A stretch of 64,000 nucleotides of DNA from Arthrobacter sp. ZGTC412 (GTDB taxonomy: Bacteria > Actinomycetota > Actinomycetes > Actinomycetales > Micrococcaceae), in assembly GCF_002929215.1 (NCBI RefSeq), contig NZ_PJII01000003.1, positions 124,001 through 188,000 on the forward strand. The letters are read 5' to 3'. Shown one piece after another: positions 1-8,618 of this stretch; the first letter of the stretch is position 1, and every line of letters starts with the position of its first letter. Under the pieces are notes generated by a model that saw only the letters and a program-made list of their open reading frames with translations, had not been told where the DNA came from and did not search any database. The translations under genes and the position numbers were made by a program.

Positions 1-2733
1 CGTGTGCCCATGATGGAGGATGAACCGCCGGGAGCCGAACTGTTCCTGTTCGATCCCGAGGAACTGGAACAGATCGTCACGGCTGAAGTAGGCGGCAGCG
101 CGCTCTTCGCCTCACGCTTCCGTGAATGTGCCGCCCGTGCCCTGCTGCTGCCGCGGCAAACTCCCGGCAAGCGGCAGCCGCTGTGGCAGCAGCGGCAGCG
201 GTCCGCCCAGTTGCTGGACGTAGCGCGGAAGTACCCCACGTTCCCCATCGTGCTGGAAACGGTTAGGGAGTGCCTGCAGGACGTTTACGATCTCCCGGCG
301 CTGAAGGACATCGCCGCGTCCGTGGAGCGGCGCGAGCTGCGGATCGTGGAGACCACCACCTCGCAGCCTTCGCCGTTCGCGAAGTCACTCCTGTTCGGAT
401 ACGTTGCACAGTTCCTCTACGAGGGTGACTCACCCCTGGCAGAGCGCCGGGCCGCTGCCCTGGCCCTCGATTCCACCCTCCTCAACGAACTGCTGGGCCG
501 CGTTGAGCTGCGCGAACTGCTCGACGCCAAGGTCATCGACGCCACCGAACGGGAGCTTCAGCGCCTGGCACCGGACCGGCGTGCGCGAGGGGTGGAGGGC
601 GTCGCGGACCTGCTCCGGCTCCTTGGTCCGCTGGCGCCGGAGGAAGCGGCAGCAAGGCTCCAAAGTGAGGAAGCCGCAGCCCCGGAATCACAGGCCGCGG
701 CACCCCCTGCAGAGGCGCCGGTTGTAGAAGCACCGATGGCCACGGAAGTGCCCGTTGGAGAACCAACAGACGCCGAGCTCGCGGCGGACGTAGCCGGCCA
801 GCCGCCGGTACGCGAGATGGCGCCTGCCAGCACCGAGTCCGCCACCGGGCACCTGCTGGCGCTGCAGCGCGCCAACCGGGCCATCAGAGTCAACATTGGC
901 GGCGTTGAGCGTTTTGCAGCGGTCGAGGACGCCGCGCGGCTCCGCGATGCCATCGGCGTACCCCTACCCATGGGCGTCCCGCTCGCGTTTATCGAGCCCG
1001 TTGCGGATCCCCTTGGTGACCTCGTATCCCGCTATGCCCGCACCCACGGGCCCTTCACCGCGGCCGAAGCAGCTGCCCGGCTTGGCCTGGGCGTGGCAGT
1101 GGTAAGCACAGCCCTGAAGCGCCTGGCAGCGGATGGACGGGTGGTGGAAGGCGAATTCCGGCCCCATACAAGTGCGGCTGACAACGGAAGCACTGCCGCC
1201 GTCACCACTTCCAGGGATGGCCTGGAATCCCCGGCGCAGGCACCGGCGGGGGAACCGGCAGAACCCACGGAAGCGCTGCGCCCTGCCACGGTCAGTGAGT
1301 GGTGCGATGCCGAGGTCCTCCGCAAGCTGCGCCGTCGGTCGCTGGCAGCGCTGCGGGCAGAGGTGGAACCTGTGGACGCGTCCGCCTACGGCCGCTTCCT
1401 GCCGGCGTGGCAGCACGTCCGCACCCCGGGCGCGGACCGCGGCCAGCCCGCGCTGCGCGGGTTGGACGGCATCATCACGGCCATCGACCAGCTCTCCGGT
1501 GTTCCGGTTCCTGCCTCGGCCTGGGAGCCCCTGATCCTGGCCAGCCGCGTCTCCAATTATCAGCCAGCCATGCTTGATGAACTCATGGCCACCGGCGAGG
1601 TCCTGTGGTCCGGAGCAGGAGCACTGCCCGGAAATGACGGCTGGATCAGCCTGCATTTGGCCGATTCCGCCGAGCTGACGCTGAATCCGGCCATGGACTA
1701 CGAGCCGGGTGACGCCCAGCTGCGGCTCCTGGACCACCTTCGCAACAACGGCGGAGGCTACTTTTTCCGGCAACTGACCGAGGTGGCCGGCGGAATGGAC
1801 TCGGTTCTTAGTGACCAGGAGGTTGTCACCACGTTGTGGGACCTGGCGTGGGCAGGCCGCATCACCGGTGATACGTTCGCGCCTGTCCGGGCCCTGATCG
1901 CCGGCGGGCACACAGCACACCGCCAGGTTGCCCGCGCTCCCCGGGCAAGGGCTCCGCGCCTGAGCCGGTTGGGCCGCTCCCACGGAACCGGGTTGTTGGG
2001 CTCTGCTGGAGGGGGCAGCGGACGCTACGGAACGTCAGCGGGCACGGCCACGCCTCCCATGGCGGCAGGCCGCTGGTCCGCCCTCCCGCAGCCCGAACTG
2101 GATCCCACCATCCATGCCCGGGCCACCGCCGAGCTCCTGCTTGACCGCTACGGCGTGGTCACCCGCGGCTCGGTGATGGCAGAACAGATCCTGGGCGGAT
2201 TCGGCCTGATGTACAAAGTCCTGGCCAGGCTCGAGGAAGCCGGCCGCTGCCGCCGCGGCTACTTCATCGAGCACCTTGGGGCAGCCCAGTTCGCCGTCCC
2301 CGCCACCGTTGACCGGCTGCGTTCGTACTCGGAGGACAGCCAGCTCGCCAAGCCCGAACCTCTCGCCCTCGCCTTGGCCGCCACCGATCCCGCCAACCCC
2401 TACGGCGCTGCCCTCCCCTGGCCCGCCCTTCATGACGAAGCCGGAACCGGGCACCGCCCCGGGCGGAAGGCGGGCGCATTGGTGGTGCTGGTGGACGGGG
2501 CACTGGTCCTCTACGTGGAGCGCGGCGGAAAAACCCTGCTGGCCTTCAGCGACGATGACGCCATCCTCGCCGCAGCCGGTGCGGCACTGGTGGGTGTGGT
2601 GACCCGCGGCGCTGTCGACAAGCTGATCATGGAGAAAGTGAACGGGCACGGGCTCCTGGACACGCCTGTTGCCGCTGCGCTCAGCTCCGCCGGTGCCTAC
2701 TCCACGCCGAAGGGACTGAGGATCCGTGCCTGA
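1..2733 (+). CDS. lhr: Lhr-type large helicase-related protein, C-terminal part (5' end outside window)
   Basis: The reading frame is open from the first base, so this is the last ~910 residues of a longer protein; actinobacterial Lhr proteins are about 1500-1600 residues. Lhr enzymes are ATP-dependent 3'-5' DNA/RNA helicases linked to DNA repair. The RecA-like motor motifs lie upstream of the window. What is visible is the post-motor part: a segment of the Lhr winged-helix type (LRRRSLAALRAEVEP followed by RFLPAWQHV, about residues 445-475 of the visible part), an Ala/Glu-rich linker at about 225-280, and the conserved Lhr C-terminal core ending in VVTRGAVDKLIMEKVNG. The stop overlaps the start of the Nei glycosylase gene by 8 bases, which indicates one operon and translational coupling. 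An lhr-nei pairing is common in Actinobacteria. Confidence 0.88.
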   Translation, partial: RVPMMEDEPPGAELFLFDPEELEQIVTAEVGGSALFASRFRECAARALLLPRQTPGKRQPLWQQRQRSAQLLDVARKYPTFPIVLETVRECLQDVYDLPALKDIAASVERRELRIVETTTSQPSPFAKSLLFGYVAQFLYEGDSPLAERRAAALALDSTLLNELLGRVELRELLDAKVIDATERELQRLAPDRRARGVEGVADLLRLLGPLAPEEAAARLQSEEAAAPESQAAAPPAEAPVVEAPMATEVPVGEPTDAELAADVAGQPPVREMAPASTESATGHLLALQRANRAIRVNIGGVERFAAVEDAARLRDAIGVPLPMGVPLAFIEPVADPLGDLVSRYARTHGPFTAAEAAARLGLGVAVVSTALKRLAADGRVVEGEFRPHTSAADNGSTAAVTTSRDGLESPAQAPAGEPAEPTEALRPATVSEWCDAEVLRKLRRRSLAALRAEVEPVDASAYGRFLPAWQHVRTPGADRGQPALRGLDGIITAIDQLSGVPVPASAWEPLILASRVSNYQPAMLDELMATGEVLWSGAGALPGNDGWISLHLADSAELTLNPAMDYEPGDAQLRLLDHLRNNGGGYFFRQLTEVAGGMDSVLSDQEVVTTLWDLAWAGRITGDTFAPVRALIAGGHTAHRQVARAPRARAPRLSRLGRSHGTGLLGSAGGGSGRYGTSAGTATPPMAAGRWSALPQPELDPTIHARATAELLLDRYGVVTRGSVMAEQILGGFGLMYKVLARLEEAGRCRRGYFIEHLGAAQFAVPATVDRLRSYSEDSQLAKPEPLALALAATDPANPYGAALPWPALHDEAGTGHRPGRKAGALVVLVDGALVLYVERGGKTLLAFSDDDAILAAAGAALVGVVTRGAVDKLIMEKVNGHGLLDTPVAAALSSAGAYSTPKGLRIRA

Positions 2734-3556
2734 GGGGGACTCGGTCTGGCGGGCTGCTAGCCAACTGCACCAGGCCCTGGCGGGACAGAAGCTCACCGCG
2801 TCCGATTTCCGCGTGCCCCGCTTCGCCACACTGAACCTGGCCGGCTGGACCGTGGCGGAAGTTCTGGCCCGCGGCAAACACCTGCTCATGCGGGTGGAGG
2901 GTCCGGAGGACAAAAAGCTCACCATCCACTCGCACCTGAAAATGGAAGGAACCTGGCAGGTCTACCCGCCGGGCGGCAGGTGGCGGAAGCCGGGATACAC
3001 GGCCCGGTGCGTGCTGCGCACACCCGTAGCGGACGCCGTCGGGTTCTCGCTGGGAATCGTTGAAGTGGTGGCTACGGCCAATGAGGACTCCATCGTGGGG
3101 TTCCTTGGCCCGGACCTCCTGGGTCCGGACTGGGATCTGGATGAAGCGGAGCGGCGGGTCCGCGCTGCCCCGGACGTACCCATTGGTGTCGCCCTCCTTG
3201 ACCAGCGCAACCTCGCGGGGATCGGCAATATCTACCGCTGTGAGGCGTGCTTCCTTTCCGGCGTGCACCCTGCAACCCCGGTGTCGGCCATCCAGGACGT
3301 GCGGACCATGATGACTGATGCCAAGCAGCTGCTGGAGGTCAACCTCGGCCCCGGCCGCCGGGTAACCATCCTCAACGCCAAAGGCTTGCCGGTAGGGAGA
3401 ATGGCCGGACGCCCCGGCTACTGGGTCTACCGCAGGGAGCACCAGCCCTGCCTCAAATGCGGAACACCCATCCGGCGGGGCTCCCTGGGAAAGTTGAACG
3501 GCGATGAAGAACGGGACATCTACTTTTGTCCCAAGTGCCAGCCGCTTCTGCCTTAG
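2726..3556 (+). CDS. nei: Fpg/Nei-family DNA glycosylase (endonuclease VIII type)
   Basis: Base-excision repair enzyme that removes oxidised bases and cuts the abasic site by beta/delta-elimination. The mature N-terminus reads PEGDSVWRAA: Pro2 is the Schiff-base nucleophile and Glu3 the general acid, and the PEGD form is typical of Nei rather than Fpg (PELPE). A helix-two-turn-helix region lies in the middle (LLDQRNLAGIGNIYR). The C-terminus is a four-cysteine zinc finger (CLKC near residue 247, then CPKC near 270). At 276 residues it has the normal family length. The GTG start is fixed by the PEGD motif and overlaps the end of lhr. No terminator separates the two genes, so they are probably co-transcribed. 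Confidence 0.93.
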   Translation: MPEGDSVWRAASQLHQALAGQKLTASDFRVPRFATLNLAGWTVAEVLARGKHLLMRVEGPEDKKLTIHSHLKMEGTWQVYPPGGRWRKPGYTARCVLRTPVADAVGFSLGIVEVVATANEDSIVGFLGPDLLGPDWDLDEAERRVRAAPDVPIGVALLDQRNLAGIGNIYRCEACFLSGVHPATPVSAIQDVRTMMTDAKQLLEVNLGPGRRVTILNAKGLPVGRMAGRPGYWVYRREHQPCLKCGTPIRRGSLGKLNGDEERDIYFCPKCQPLLP

Positions 3557-3617
3557 GGTCGTGCGGCATCCTGCGGTCAGCGTCCCGGGCACCAGGTCCT
3601 GCCCGGGAAGTTCGGCG

Positions 3618-4268
3618 CTAGCCGTTACTGGCCAGCGGTTCCGGCGCAGCGGCGGCGTTGTGCTCCTGTGAGTCAGGCCGGGCCGGAAGCGCAGCCGGCA
3701 CCATAAACACCGGAAGCAGCAGCTGCACAAGGGGCCCAATAGCGAGAGCGTACACAACGGTGCCCACTCCCACCGAGCCGCCCAGGACCCAGCCGACAGC
3801 CAGGACCACCACTTCAATGAGGGTTCGCGACAACCTGACGGACCAGCCGGTGCGCCTTGCCAGCCCTGTCATAAGTCCGTCGCGGGCGCCGGGGCCAAAC
3901 CGTGCACCGATATAGCAGGCGGAAGCAATCCCGTTCAGCAGCACCGCGCCGGCCAGCATGCCGATCTGGCCGCCCAGGTGGGAGAAAGTCGGGATCAGGG
4001 CAAGGCCGATGTCCGCGAAGACGCCCACCAGCACGGCGTTGCACAACGTGCCAAAGCCGGGCCGCTGCCGCAGCGGAATCCACAGAAGCAGCACTAGAAA
4101 GCTCACGATGATGACCACCACGCCAATGCTGAGCCCGGTCCTGCCGGCCACTCCCTGGTGAAAGACATCCCACGGGTCAAGGCCCAGTCCGGCTCGGATA
4201 AACAGGGCGAGGGAAATGCCGTACATGGCGAGGCCGAGGAAGAGCTGGAGGAGTCTGCGGGTCAACAT
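3618..4268 (-). CDS. YczE/YyaS-type integral membrane protein
   Basis: Membrane protein of 216 residues with about five hydrophobic segments and the family signature LFIRAGLGLDPWDVFHQG near the N-terminus. Function is not established; the family is sometimes linked to transport or efflux. The start is placed at the ATG giving MLTRRLLQLFLG. Extending further upstream would run across the promoter region and into the divergent regulator gene. A MocR-type regulator faces it 61 bases away. The pairing of yczE with such a regulator (YczR) is known in several bacteria, so the regulator very probably controls this gene. A C-terminal tail of about 20 polar residues follows the last membrane segment. 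Confidence 0.85.
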   Translation of the reverse strand: MLTRRLLQLFLGLAMYGISLALFIRAGLGLDPWDVFHQGVAGRTGLSIGVVVIIVSFLVLLLWIPLRQRPGFGTLCNAVLVGVFADIGLALIPTFSHLGGQIGMLAGAVLLNGIASACYIGARFGPGARDGLMTGLARRTGWSVRLSRTLIEVVVLAVGWVLGGSVGVGTVVYALAIGPLVQLLLPVFMVPAALPARPDSQEHNAAAAPEPLASNG

Positions 4269-4287
4269 GGGAACAACTCTCGCAGAG

Positions 4288-4327
4288 AACTGGCCTTGAA
4301 TTACATAGCCAGTTTGAAATACTGGCC
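4288..4327. promoter_or_regulatory. Candidate YczR/MocR operator in divergent promoter region
   Basis: Three copies of an ACTGGC-type element lie between the two divergent genes: AACTGGC at 4288-4294, its inverse GCCAGTT at 4308-4314, and ACTGGCC at 4321-4327, directly before the regulator start. The first two form a perfect 7-bp inverted repeat with a 13-bp spacer; the first and third are direct repeats. MocR regulators often bind several such half sites, so this fits autoregulation plus control of yczE. No binding data can be seen from sequence. Confidence 0.5.
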
Positions 4328-4329
4328 TT

Positions 4330-5865
4330 ATGACTTCCCTTGGCGCGCCCGCTCTTGCCCGGCTCCTCGGCACGTGGAACGTCGGTGCGTCACCCGCCTA
4401 CCGCAAGCTGGCCGACGTCGTACGTCTCCTGGTCCTGGATGGCCGGGTGGCCCTGGATGCCGCCCTGCCCAGCGAGCGCGCCCTGTCGGAACTGCTTGGC
4501 GTGAGCCGGACTACCGTCACGGCCGCCTACGGCCTACTGCGCGAACAAGGGTTCCTCACCAGCGGCCAAGGCAGCAGGAGCCGGACCCGAATTCCACGCA
4601 CGACGCCCGCCGGCACCACCGCACTCACCGGCCCGACGCCTGGTCCCGCGCTTGCAGGACCGGGACTGGCGGCACCCGGACTGGCAGCGCCGGAGGGATT
4701 GATCGACCTCGCGTACGCGTCACTTCCCGCCAGCGGCGAGGTAGTGCACCGCGCGTTCGCGGCGGCCCTCACCGAGCTTCCGGCATTGCTCCCGGGATTC
4801 GGCTATGACGCCGTCGGCCTGCTCCCCCTGCGGGAGGCAGTGGCGGCCCGGTACACGGCGGCCGGGGCACCCACTACTGCGGACCAGATCCTGGTGACGT
4901 CCGGAGCACAGCACGCCCTGAACATCATTCTCCGCGCCCTGGTGGGCCGGCATGATCGGGTCCTCGTAGAGCACCCGAGCTATCCGAACGCCCTTGATGC
5001 CATCCGCGCAGCGGGTTGCCGCGCCGTCCCGGCGGCGTTCACGGGCAACCCCGGAGCCGGTACCGACGGTGCCCGCGGCCGGCAGGCCGCTTCAGCGTGG
5101 GATCTGGAGGCACTGCAGGCCGCCCTGATGCAGCAGCGGCCCAGACTCGCGTACGTGGTGCCGGACTTCCACAATCCCACCGGCCACGTGATGCCCGACC
5201 TTCAGCGGCGCCACCTGGTCAGGGCGGCAACGGCGGCCGGAACAACACTGGTGGTGGACGAGACCTTGCGGGAGTTGAACCTGGACGGCGTCGAGACGAC
5301 TCCGGTGGCGGCCTTTAGTCCGGCAGTGGTGACAGTCGGCTCCCTCAGCAAGTCCCACTGGGGCGGCCTCCGGACGGGGTGGATCCGGGCCTCGGAAGAC
5401 CTCATCCAGCGGTTCGCGGCGGCGCGGACGTCCCTGGATCTGGGTGGACCAGTCATGGAGCAACTGGCCGCGGCGCACCTGGTCCGGGCCCTGGATGAGC
5501 CACTGCCGGCCCGCCTCACCGCGCTCCGGGACAGCCGGGCGGCCCTGCTGGAACTGCTGGCCGGCCACCTGCCGGAGTGGGAGGTGGCGTACCCCTCCGG
5601 CGGCCTGTCTGCCTGGTGCAGGCTGCCCGCCCCGATCAGCACTGCGCTGACGGTGATCGCCCCCGAGTTCGGGATCCGGTTGGCTGCAGGGCCGCGCTTC
5701 GGGGTCGGCGGCGCCTTCGAGCGCTACCTCCGGGTGCCCTTCACGCTGCCGCCGGAGAAGCTGGAGACGGCGGTGCTTGCCCTGCGTTCGGCTCAGGACC
5801 GGCTCGACGCCGCCCCGCAGCTCCGCCGGACCCTTAGGGACGCCCCCGCCGTTGCTATTGCGTGA
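4330..5865 (+). CDS. MocR-family (GntR + aminotransferase fold) transcriptional regulator, YczR-like
   Basis: 511 residues with an N-terminal winged helix (about 25-85; PSERALSELLGVSRTTVTAAY is the recognition region), an Ala/Gly/Pro-rich linker (about 90-125), and a C-terminal type-I aminotransferase-fold domain. The PLP lysine is Lys341 in VGSLSKSHWGG, so cofactor binding is expected; the domain is a sensor rather than an enzyme in this family. The gene is divergent from the yczE-like gene and faces the ACTGGC repeats described separately. It ends tail-to-tail with an 11-base overlap with the DUF4188 gene. PdxR or GabR-like roles are less likely because no vitamin B6 synthesis or GABA genes are adjacent. 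Confidence 0.88.
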   Translation: MTSLGAPALARLLGTWNVGASPAYRKLADVVRLLVLDGRVALDAALPSERALSELLGVSRTTVTAAYGLLREQGFLTSGQGSRSRTRIPRTTPAGTTALTGPTPGPALAGPGLAAPGLAAPEGLIDLAYASLPASGEVVHRAFAAALTELPALLPGFGYDAVGLLPLREAVAARYTAAGAPTTADQILVTSGAQHALNIILRALVGRHDRVLVEHPSYPNALDAIRAAGCRAVPAAFTGNPGAGTDGARGRQAASAWDLEALQAALMQQRPRLAYVVPDFHNPTGHVMPDLQRRHLVRAATAAGTTLVVDETLRELNLDGVETTPVAAFSPAVVTVGSLSKSHWGGLRTGWIRASEDLIQRFAAARTSLDLGGPVMEQLAAAHLVRALDEPLPARLTALRDSRAALLELLAGHLPEWEVAYPSGGLSAWCRLPAPISTALTVIAPEFGIRLAAGPRFGVGGAFERYLRVPFTLPPEKLETAVLALRSAQDRLDAAPQLRRTLRDAPAVAIA

Positions 5866-6361
5866 CGGATGTTGACGGCCGGGCGGACCTGCCCAGGCGC
5901 TGCTTTGCCGTGTTGGTGCCGGCTCCGACAGGTACATGGGCGGTGGCTTTAGCCAGCCCAAACAGGGGCATCCCGTTGTAGATGACCTCGATTCCACCCG
6001 CGGGCACCTGGTAGGTCTCATGCCATACGCCCACGTCGCCACTCCCGGCGGTTTCTTTCATAAAGCGGCGCCAGGGCTCCAGATGCGGCGATTCCCGGTC
6101 CGCGGCAAACTTCCGCAGGTGCTCCGGACTCTCCCAGTAGCTGAGCAGCATGGTGGTCCGCCCGAACCACTGCTCATATCCCAGCATTCCCGATGCCGGG
6201 TCGTCCGCCAGGTGCTGGAGCATCCGTGGCATGGCAGCTGCCACCCTGCCAACCGTCCCCGCCTTCCACCAGCGGTTTGCGCGCATGCCGATCAGGAAGA
6301 CGGTGACTGAGTCCCGGCCCGGGTCAGCGGTGTACCGGCCAGAAAAAACATTCTGCGCCAC
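5855..6361 (-). CDS. DUF4188 (monooxygenase-like fold) protein
   Basis: 168 residues. The segments GMRANRWWKAG, MPRMLQHLADDP, GYEQWFGRTTMLLSYW and YNGMPLFGLAKAT match the DUF4188 family, which has a dimeric alpha/beta-barrel-like fold and no assigned reaction. It starts at GTG with AAGGAG eight bases upstream. It is divergent from a TetR gene, and the 70-base gap holds a perfect palindrome. TetR/DUF4188 neighbours recur in Actinobacteria, so this protein is the likely regulated target, perhaps in detoxification (inference). Its 3' end overlaps the MocR gene tail-to-tail. Confidence 0.82.
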   Translation of the reverse strand: MAQNVFSGRYTADPGRDSVTVFLIGMRANRWWKAGTVGRVAAAMPRMLQHLADDPASGMLGYEQWFGRTTMLLSYWESPEHLRKFAADRESPHLEPWRRFMKETAGSGDVGVWHETYQVPAGGIEVIYNGMPLFGLAKATAHVPVGAGTNTAKQRLGRSARPSTSVTQ

Positions 6362-6395
6362 AGGAAGCTCCTTGGTCTCGATTTCGGCAACGCCA

Positions 6396-6429
6396 TTTCA
6401 TAACGACGTTACAAAACAAGGTTATGAAA
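6396..6429. promoter_or_regulatory. Candidate TetR operator (9-bp perfect inverted repeat)
   Basis: TTTCATAAC (6396-6404) and GTTATGAAA (6421-6429) form a perfect 9-bp inverted repeat with a 16-bp spacer. It sits between the divergent DUF4188 and TetR genes and ends two bases before the TetR start codon. A looser inner repeat (TAACG/CGTTA) lies around 6401-6411. The position and symmetry fit an autoregulatory TetR site that also shuts off the DUF4188 gene. Confidence 0.6.
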
Positions 6430-6431
6430 CA

Positions 6432-7016
6432 ATGGGTTCCATGGCAAGACCTGTGGTGCACAACGACTCCTTAAGGCAGCAACTGCTGAGCGTCACGGCC
6501 GAGCTCGTGGATCGGGACGGGCCCGCCAAAGTGACGCTGCGGGATGTGGCATCGGCGGCCGGGACTTCCACCACAGCCGTCTACTCCCTGTTCGGCGGGA
6601 AGTCACAGCTCCTGACGGCGGTGGTGGATGACGGGTTCCGGTCCTTCGGCGACTCGCAGGCTGCTGCTGCCTACGAAGGACTTCGGGGACTCGGCGTCGC
6701 CTACAGGGCGTGGGCGCTGGAGCATCGTGCACTGTACCGGCTGATGTTCGGCGGCGCGCTCGCGGCATACGTGGACTGCCAGCCCAGCCCGGAGGTCGCG
6801 GCTGGGTCCATGGAACCCCTCATGGAAGCCGTCGCTGCCGCGCAATCGGAGGGCGCCCTGATGCCGGCGCCGATTGAGATGGTCGCTTTCGCAATCTGGG
6901 GCCAGGTGCACGGCCTGGTGAGCCTGGAGCTGGCCCAGGTGGGCCCGCCCGACGCCGACTGGGCCGCCGCCTACAGCTCGGCCCTCGACGCCGTCGCGCG
7001 CGGCTGGGCCGCCTGA
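6432..7016 (+). CDS. TetR/AcrR-family transcriptional regulator
   Basis: 194 residues. The N-terminal helix-turn-helix is clear (VTLRDVASAAGTSTTAVYSLFGGKSQLLTAV, about residues 33-63). The C-terminal ligand domain contains AYRAWALEHRALYRLMFGG, the 'WHG/TetR-C33' style common in actinobacteria. The ATG at 6432 is chosen because the 9-bp operator ends just upstream; a second in-frame ATG lies at 6441. It probably represses itself and the divergent DUF4188 gene. The ligand is unknown. Confidence 0.88.
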   Translation: MGSMARPVVHNDSLRQQLLSVTAELVDRDGPAKVTLRDVASAAGTSTTAVYSLFGGKSQLLTAVVDDGFRSFGDSQAAAAYEGLRGLGVAYRAWALEHRALYRLMFGGALAAYVDCQPSPEVAAGSMEPLMEAVAAAQSEGALMPAPIEMVAFAIWGQVHGLVSLELAQVGPPDADWAAAYSSALDAVARGWAA

Positions 7017-7058
7017 CCTCGCCACGCCTCCGAGGCGCCTATTCGCCCGCGACACGCA

Positions 7059-7100
7059 AAATGCCTGACGCGAGCGGTATACCCAATGCGCCAGGTATTT
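7059..7100. terminator. Possible hairpin between convergent genes
   Basis: AAATGCCTG (7059-7067) and CAGGTATTT (7092-7100) can pair with one mismatch, in the 130-base gap between the convergent TetR and SRPBCC genes. The A and T ends would give a weak bidirectional terminator. The 24-base loop is long, so this is tentative. Confidence 0.25.
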
Positions 7101-7146
7101 CGCGCGTCGATCTGTTTTATTGCCGCGCCGATGCCCGTCGAGGGCC

Positions 7147-7836
7147 TTACGCGTAAGCCTTTTCCAAGAAGTTGCCCCACGCCGTGGCGGTGGTATCGGA
7201 GTCCCCCGCGCCACTGAAATCGTGAACGGTCATGCCCACCGCCGCACCGAAGGCGTTGCGTCCGAAGAAGCGATAGAGCGCGGAGGAGGTCCGCAGCCCC
7301 AGGAAGTGCTCATTGGAGAAATCCACTTCCCCGGCGAGCCGCCCCACGCCGTCGAGCTCCAACTCCACCTGCGAACCCTGCACCGTCGATTCAACACCAA
7401 GGGCCTTGCGCAGCTGAACAAAGCCATCCGCGCCCTGCGAAGCTGCCGGCGCCTGGATGTCCGTGAAAATCACCGGCCGGCCGTCGAAGTGTTGCAGGTA
7501 CTGGCCGAGGGTGTGGAGGTAGAACTCGGTGTGCCGGCTGGCGCCGTCGTACTGCTGGTCCCAGTTGTCCGCAAAGATGCCGCTGTGCACGTAGTGCAGG
7601 CGGGCGCCGCCCTCGATGGGCTCCAGGACATGCTCCAGCTGGTTGAACCAGCCGTCGGGACCATCCATCCGGGACACCAGGTGCGTGGGGTACTCCTGGA
7701 CGGTTTTGACGTCCGGCCACTGGTCGGTGGGGAACATCCAGGCGGGGGTTCCGGTGGTGACGGCCGCCCATACCCGCTCCGGCGTGGCCGGCAGTTCAGT
7801 GTCGTGGACGATCTCGAATTTGCAGTTGTTAGTCAT
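7147..7836 (-). CDS. SRPBCC/AHSA1-domain protein (Bet v1-like fold)
   Basis: 229 residues. The N-terminus CKFEIVHDTELPATPERVWAA is the classic start of an SRPBCC/AHSA1 domain, with conserved Trp and Glu positions and a long amphipathic C-terminal helix (the final ~30 residues, ending WGNFLEKAYA). Such proteins bind hydrophobic ligands; no reaction can be assigned. The start ATG overlaps the end of the upstream ArsR-type gene by 8 bases, a strong sign of coupled translation. ArsR-SRPBCC two-gene units are a frequent actinobacterial arrangement in which the regulator controls its partner. Confidence 0.85.
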   Translation of the reverse strand: MTNNCKFEIVHDTELPATPERVWAAVTTGTPAWMFPTDQWPDVKTVQEYPTHLVSRMDGPDGWFNQLEHVLEPIEGGARLHYVHSGIFADNWDQQYDGASRHTEFYLHTLGQYLQHFDGRPVIFTDIQAPAASQGADGFVQLRKALGVESTVQGSQVELELDGVGRLAGEVDFSNEHFLGLRTSSALYRFFGRNAFGAAVGMTVHDFSGAGDSDTTATAWGNFLEKAYA

Positions 7837-8467
7837 TGTCCTGCTCCTTGCTTGCGGGGGTTGTTGTTGTTTTGAGGACGGGGTGCAGCGCCACCACGAG
7901 GCGGTGCCGCCGTCCACCGCCCGACGGCGGGGCACCTGCCCGGGTGCCGCCGTCGTGGTACTTATCCACCAACTGCGTAACCGCGGCGCCAAGTTCCTCG
8001 GCAAAGGCGGCGCGGTCCGCCGCGGTCCGGAAGGTGATTTCGCCGTCGATCGCGAACGTTGCCAGCTTTTGCTTCGCGGCCGCGGCGCCTGCAATCAGTT
8101 TTCCCACTTCCTGGACCATGCGGCCGGCGAGCGCCAGCAGCCAAAAGGCCGAGAATCGGTCGGCGAACCGGCGCGGGTCCGGGGACACCGAGGACAGTGC
8201 CTGCGGCGAGATCAGGTAGGAGGCCGCGGTGGCCTGGAGCACCCGCTCGGTCACGTTGCCCTTGCGCCGCTCCTCCACCAACTCCACCAGGCCGTGCCGC
8301 TCCAACGCTTTGAGGTGGTAGTTGACCTTCTGCCGGGGCAGCCCCACCTTGACCGCGATCTGCGTTGCCGACGCGGGCCGGGACAGCTCCTGCAGGATCC
8401 GCGTGCGGATGGGATCCAGGGACGCCTCCGCCGCAGCGGGGTCCTCAATCACTGCGATGTCCAACAT
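7829..8467 (-). CDS. ArsR-type winged-helix transcriptional regulator
   Basis: 212 residues. The winged helix spans about residues 15-85: DPIRTRILQELS, then ATQIAVKVGLPRQKVNYHLKALERHGLVE and a wing of RRKGNVTERV. No metal-binding Cys cluster of classical ArsR is present, so it more likely senses an organic ligand or acts through its C-terminal helical domain (about 100-170). It is the first gene of a two-gene operon with the SRPBCC gene. A GACAA-TTGTC palindrome sits over its presumed -35 element, consistent with autorepression. Confidence 0.87.
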   Translation of the reverse strand: MLDIAVIEDPAAAEASLDPIRTRILQELSRPASATQIAVKVGLPRQKVNYHLKALERHGLVELVEERRKGNVTERVLQATAASYLISPQALSSVSPDPRRFADRFSAFWLLALAGRMVQEVGKLIAGAAAAKQKLATFAIDGEITFRTAADRAAFAEELGAAVTQLVDKYHDGGTRAGAPPSGGGRRHRLVVALHPVLKTTTTPASKEQDND

Positions 8468-8485
8468 GCTTCAAGTGTGCCTACC

Positions 8486-8503
8486 GACAACTTTTATTGT
8501 CAA
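8486..8503 (-). promoter_or_regulatory. ArsR gene promoter -35 and candidate operator
   Basis: On the minus strand a consensus TTGACA (-35, positions 8503 to 8498) overlaps the palindrome GACAA-6 bp-TTGTC (8486-8501), upstream of the ArsR start at 8467. A good -10 is not obvious. Operator overlap with the -35 box fits simple autorepression. Confidence 0.45.
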
Positions 8504-8618
8504 GAAGTTTTTTTCTTTCGGCACCGTTTTGACGCTAAGCTCCCACCCGATATTTGCGGACGTCAAGCTGGCCGGGAACCGTCGAAACGATGCAGGAACC
8601 ACCCCGTAGAATTATCCG

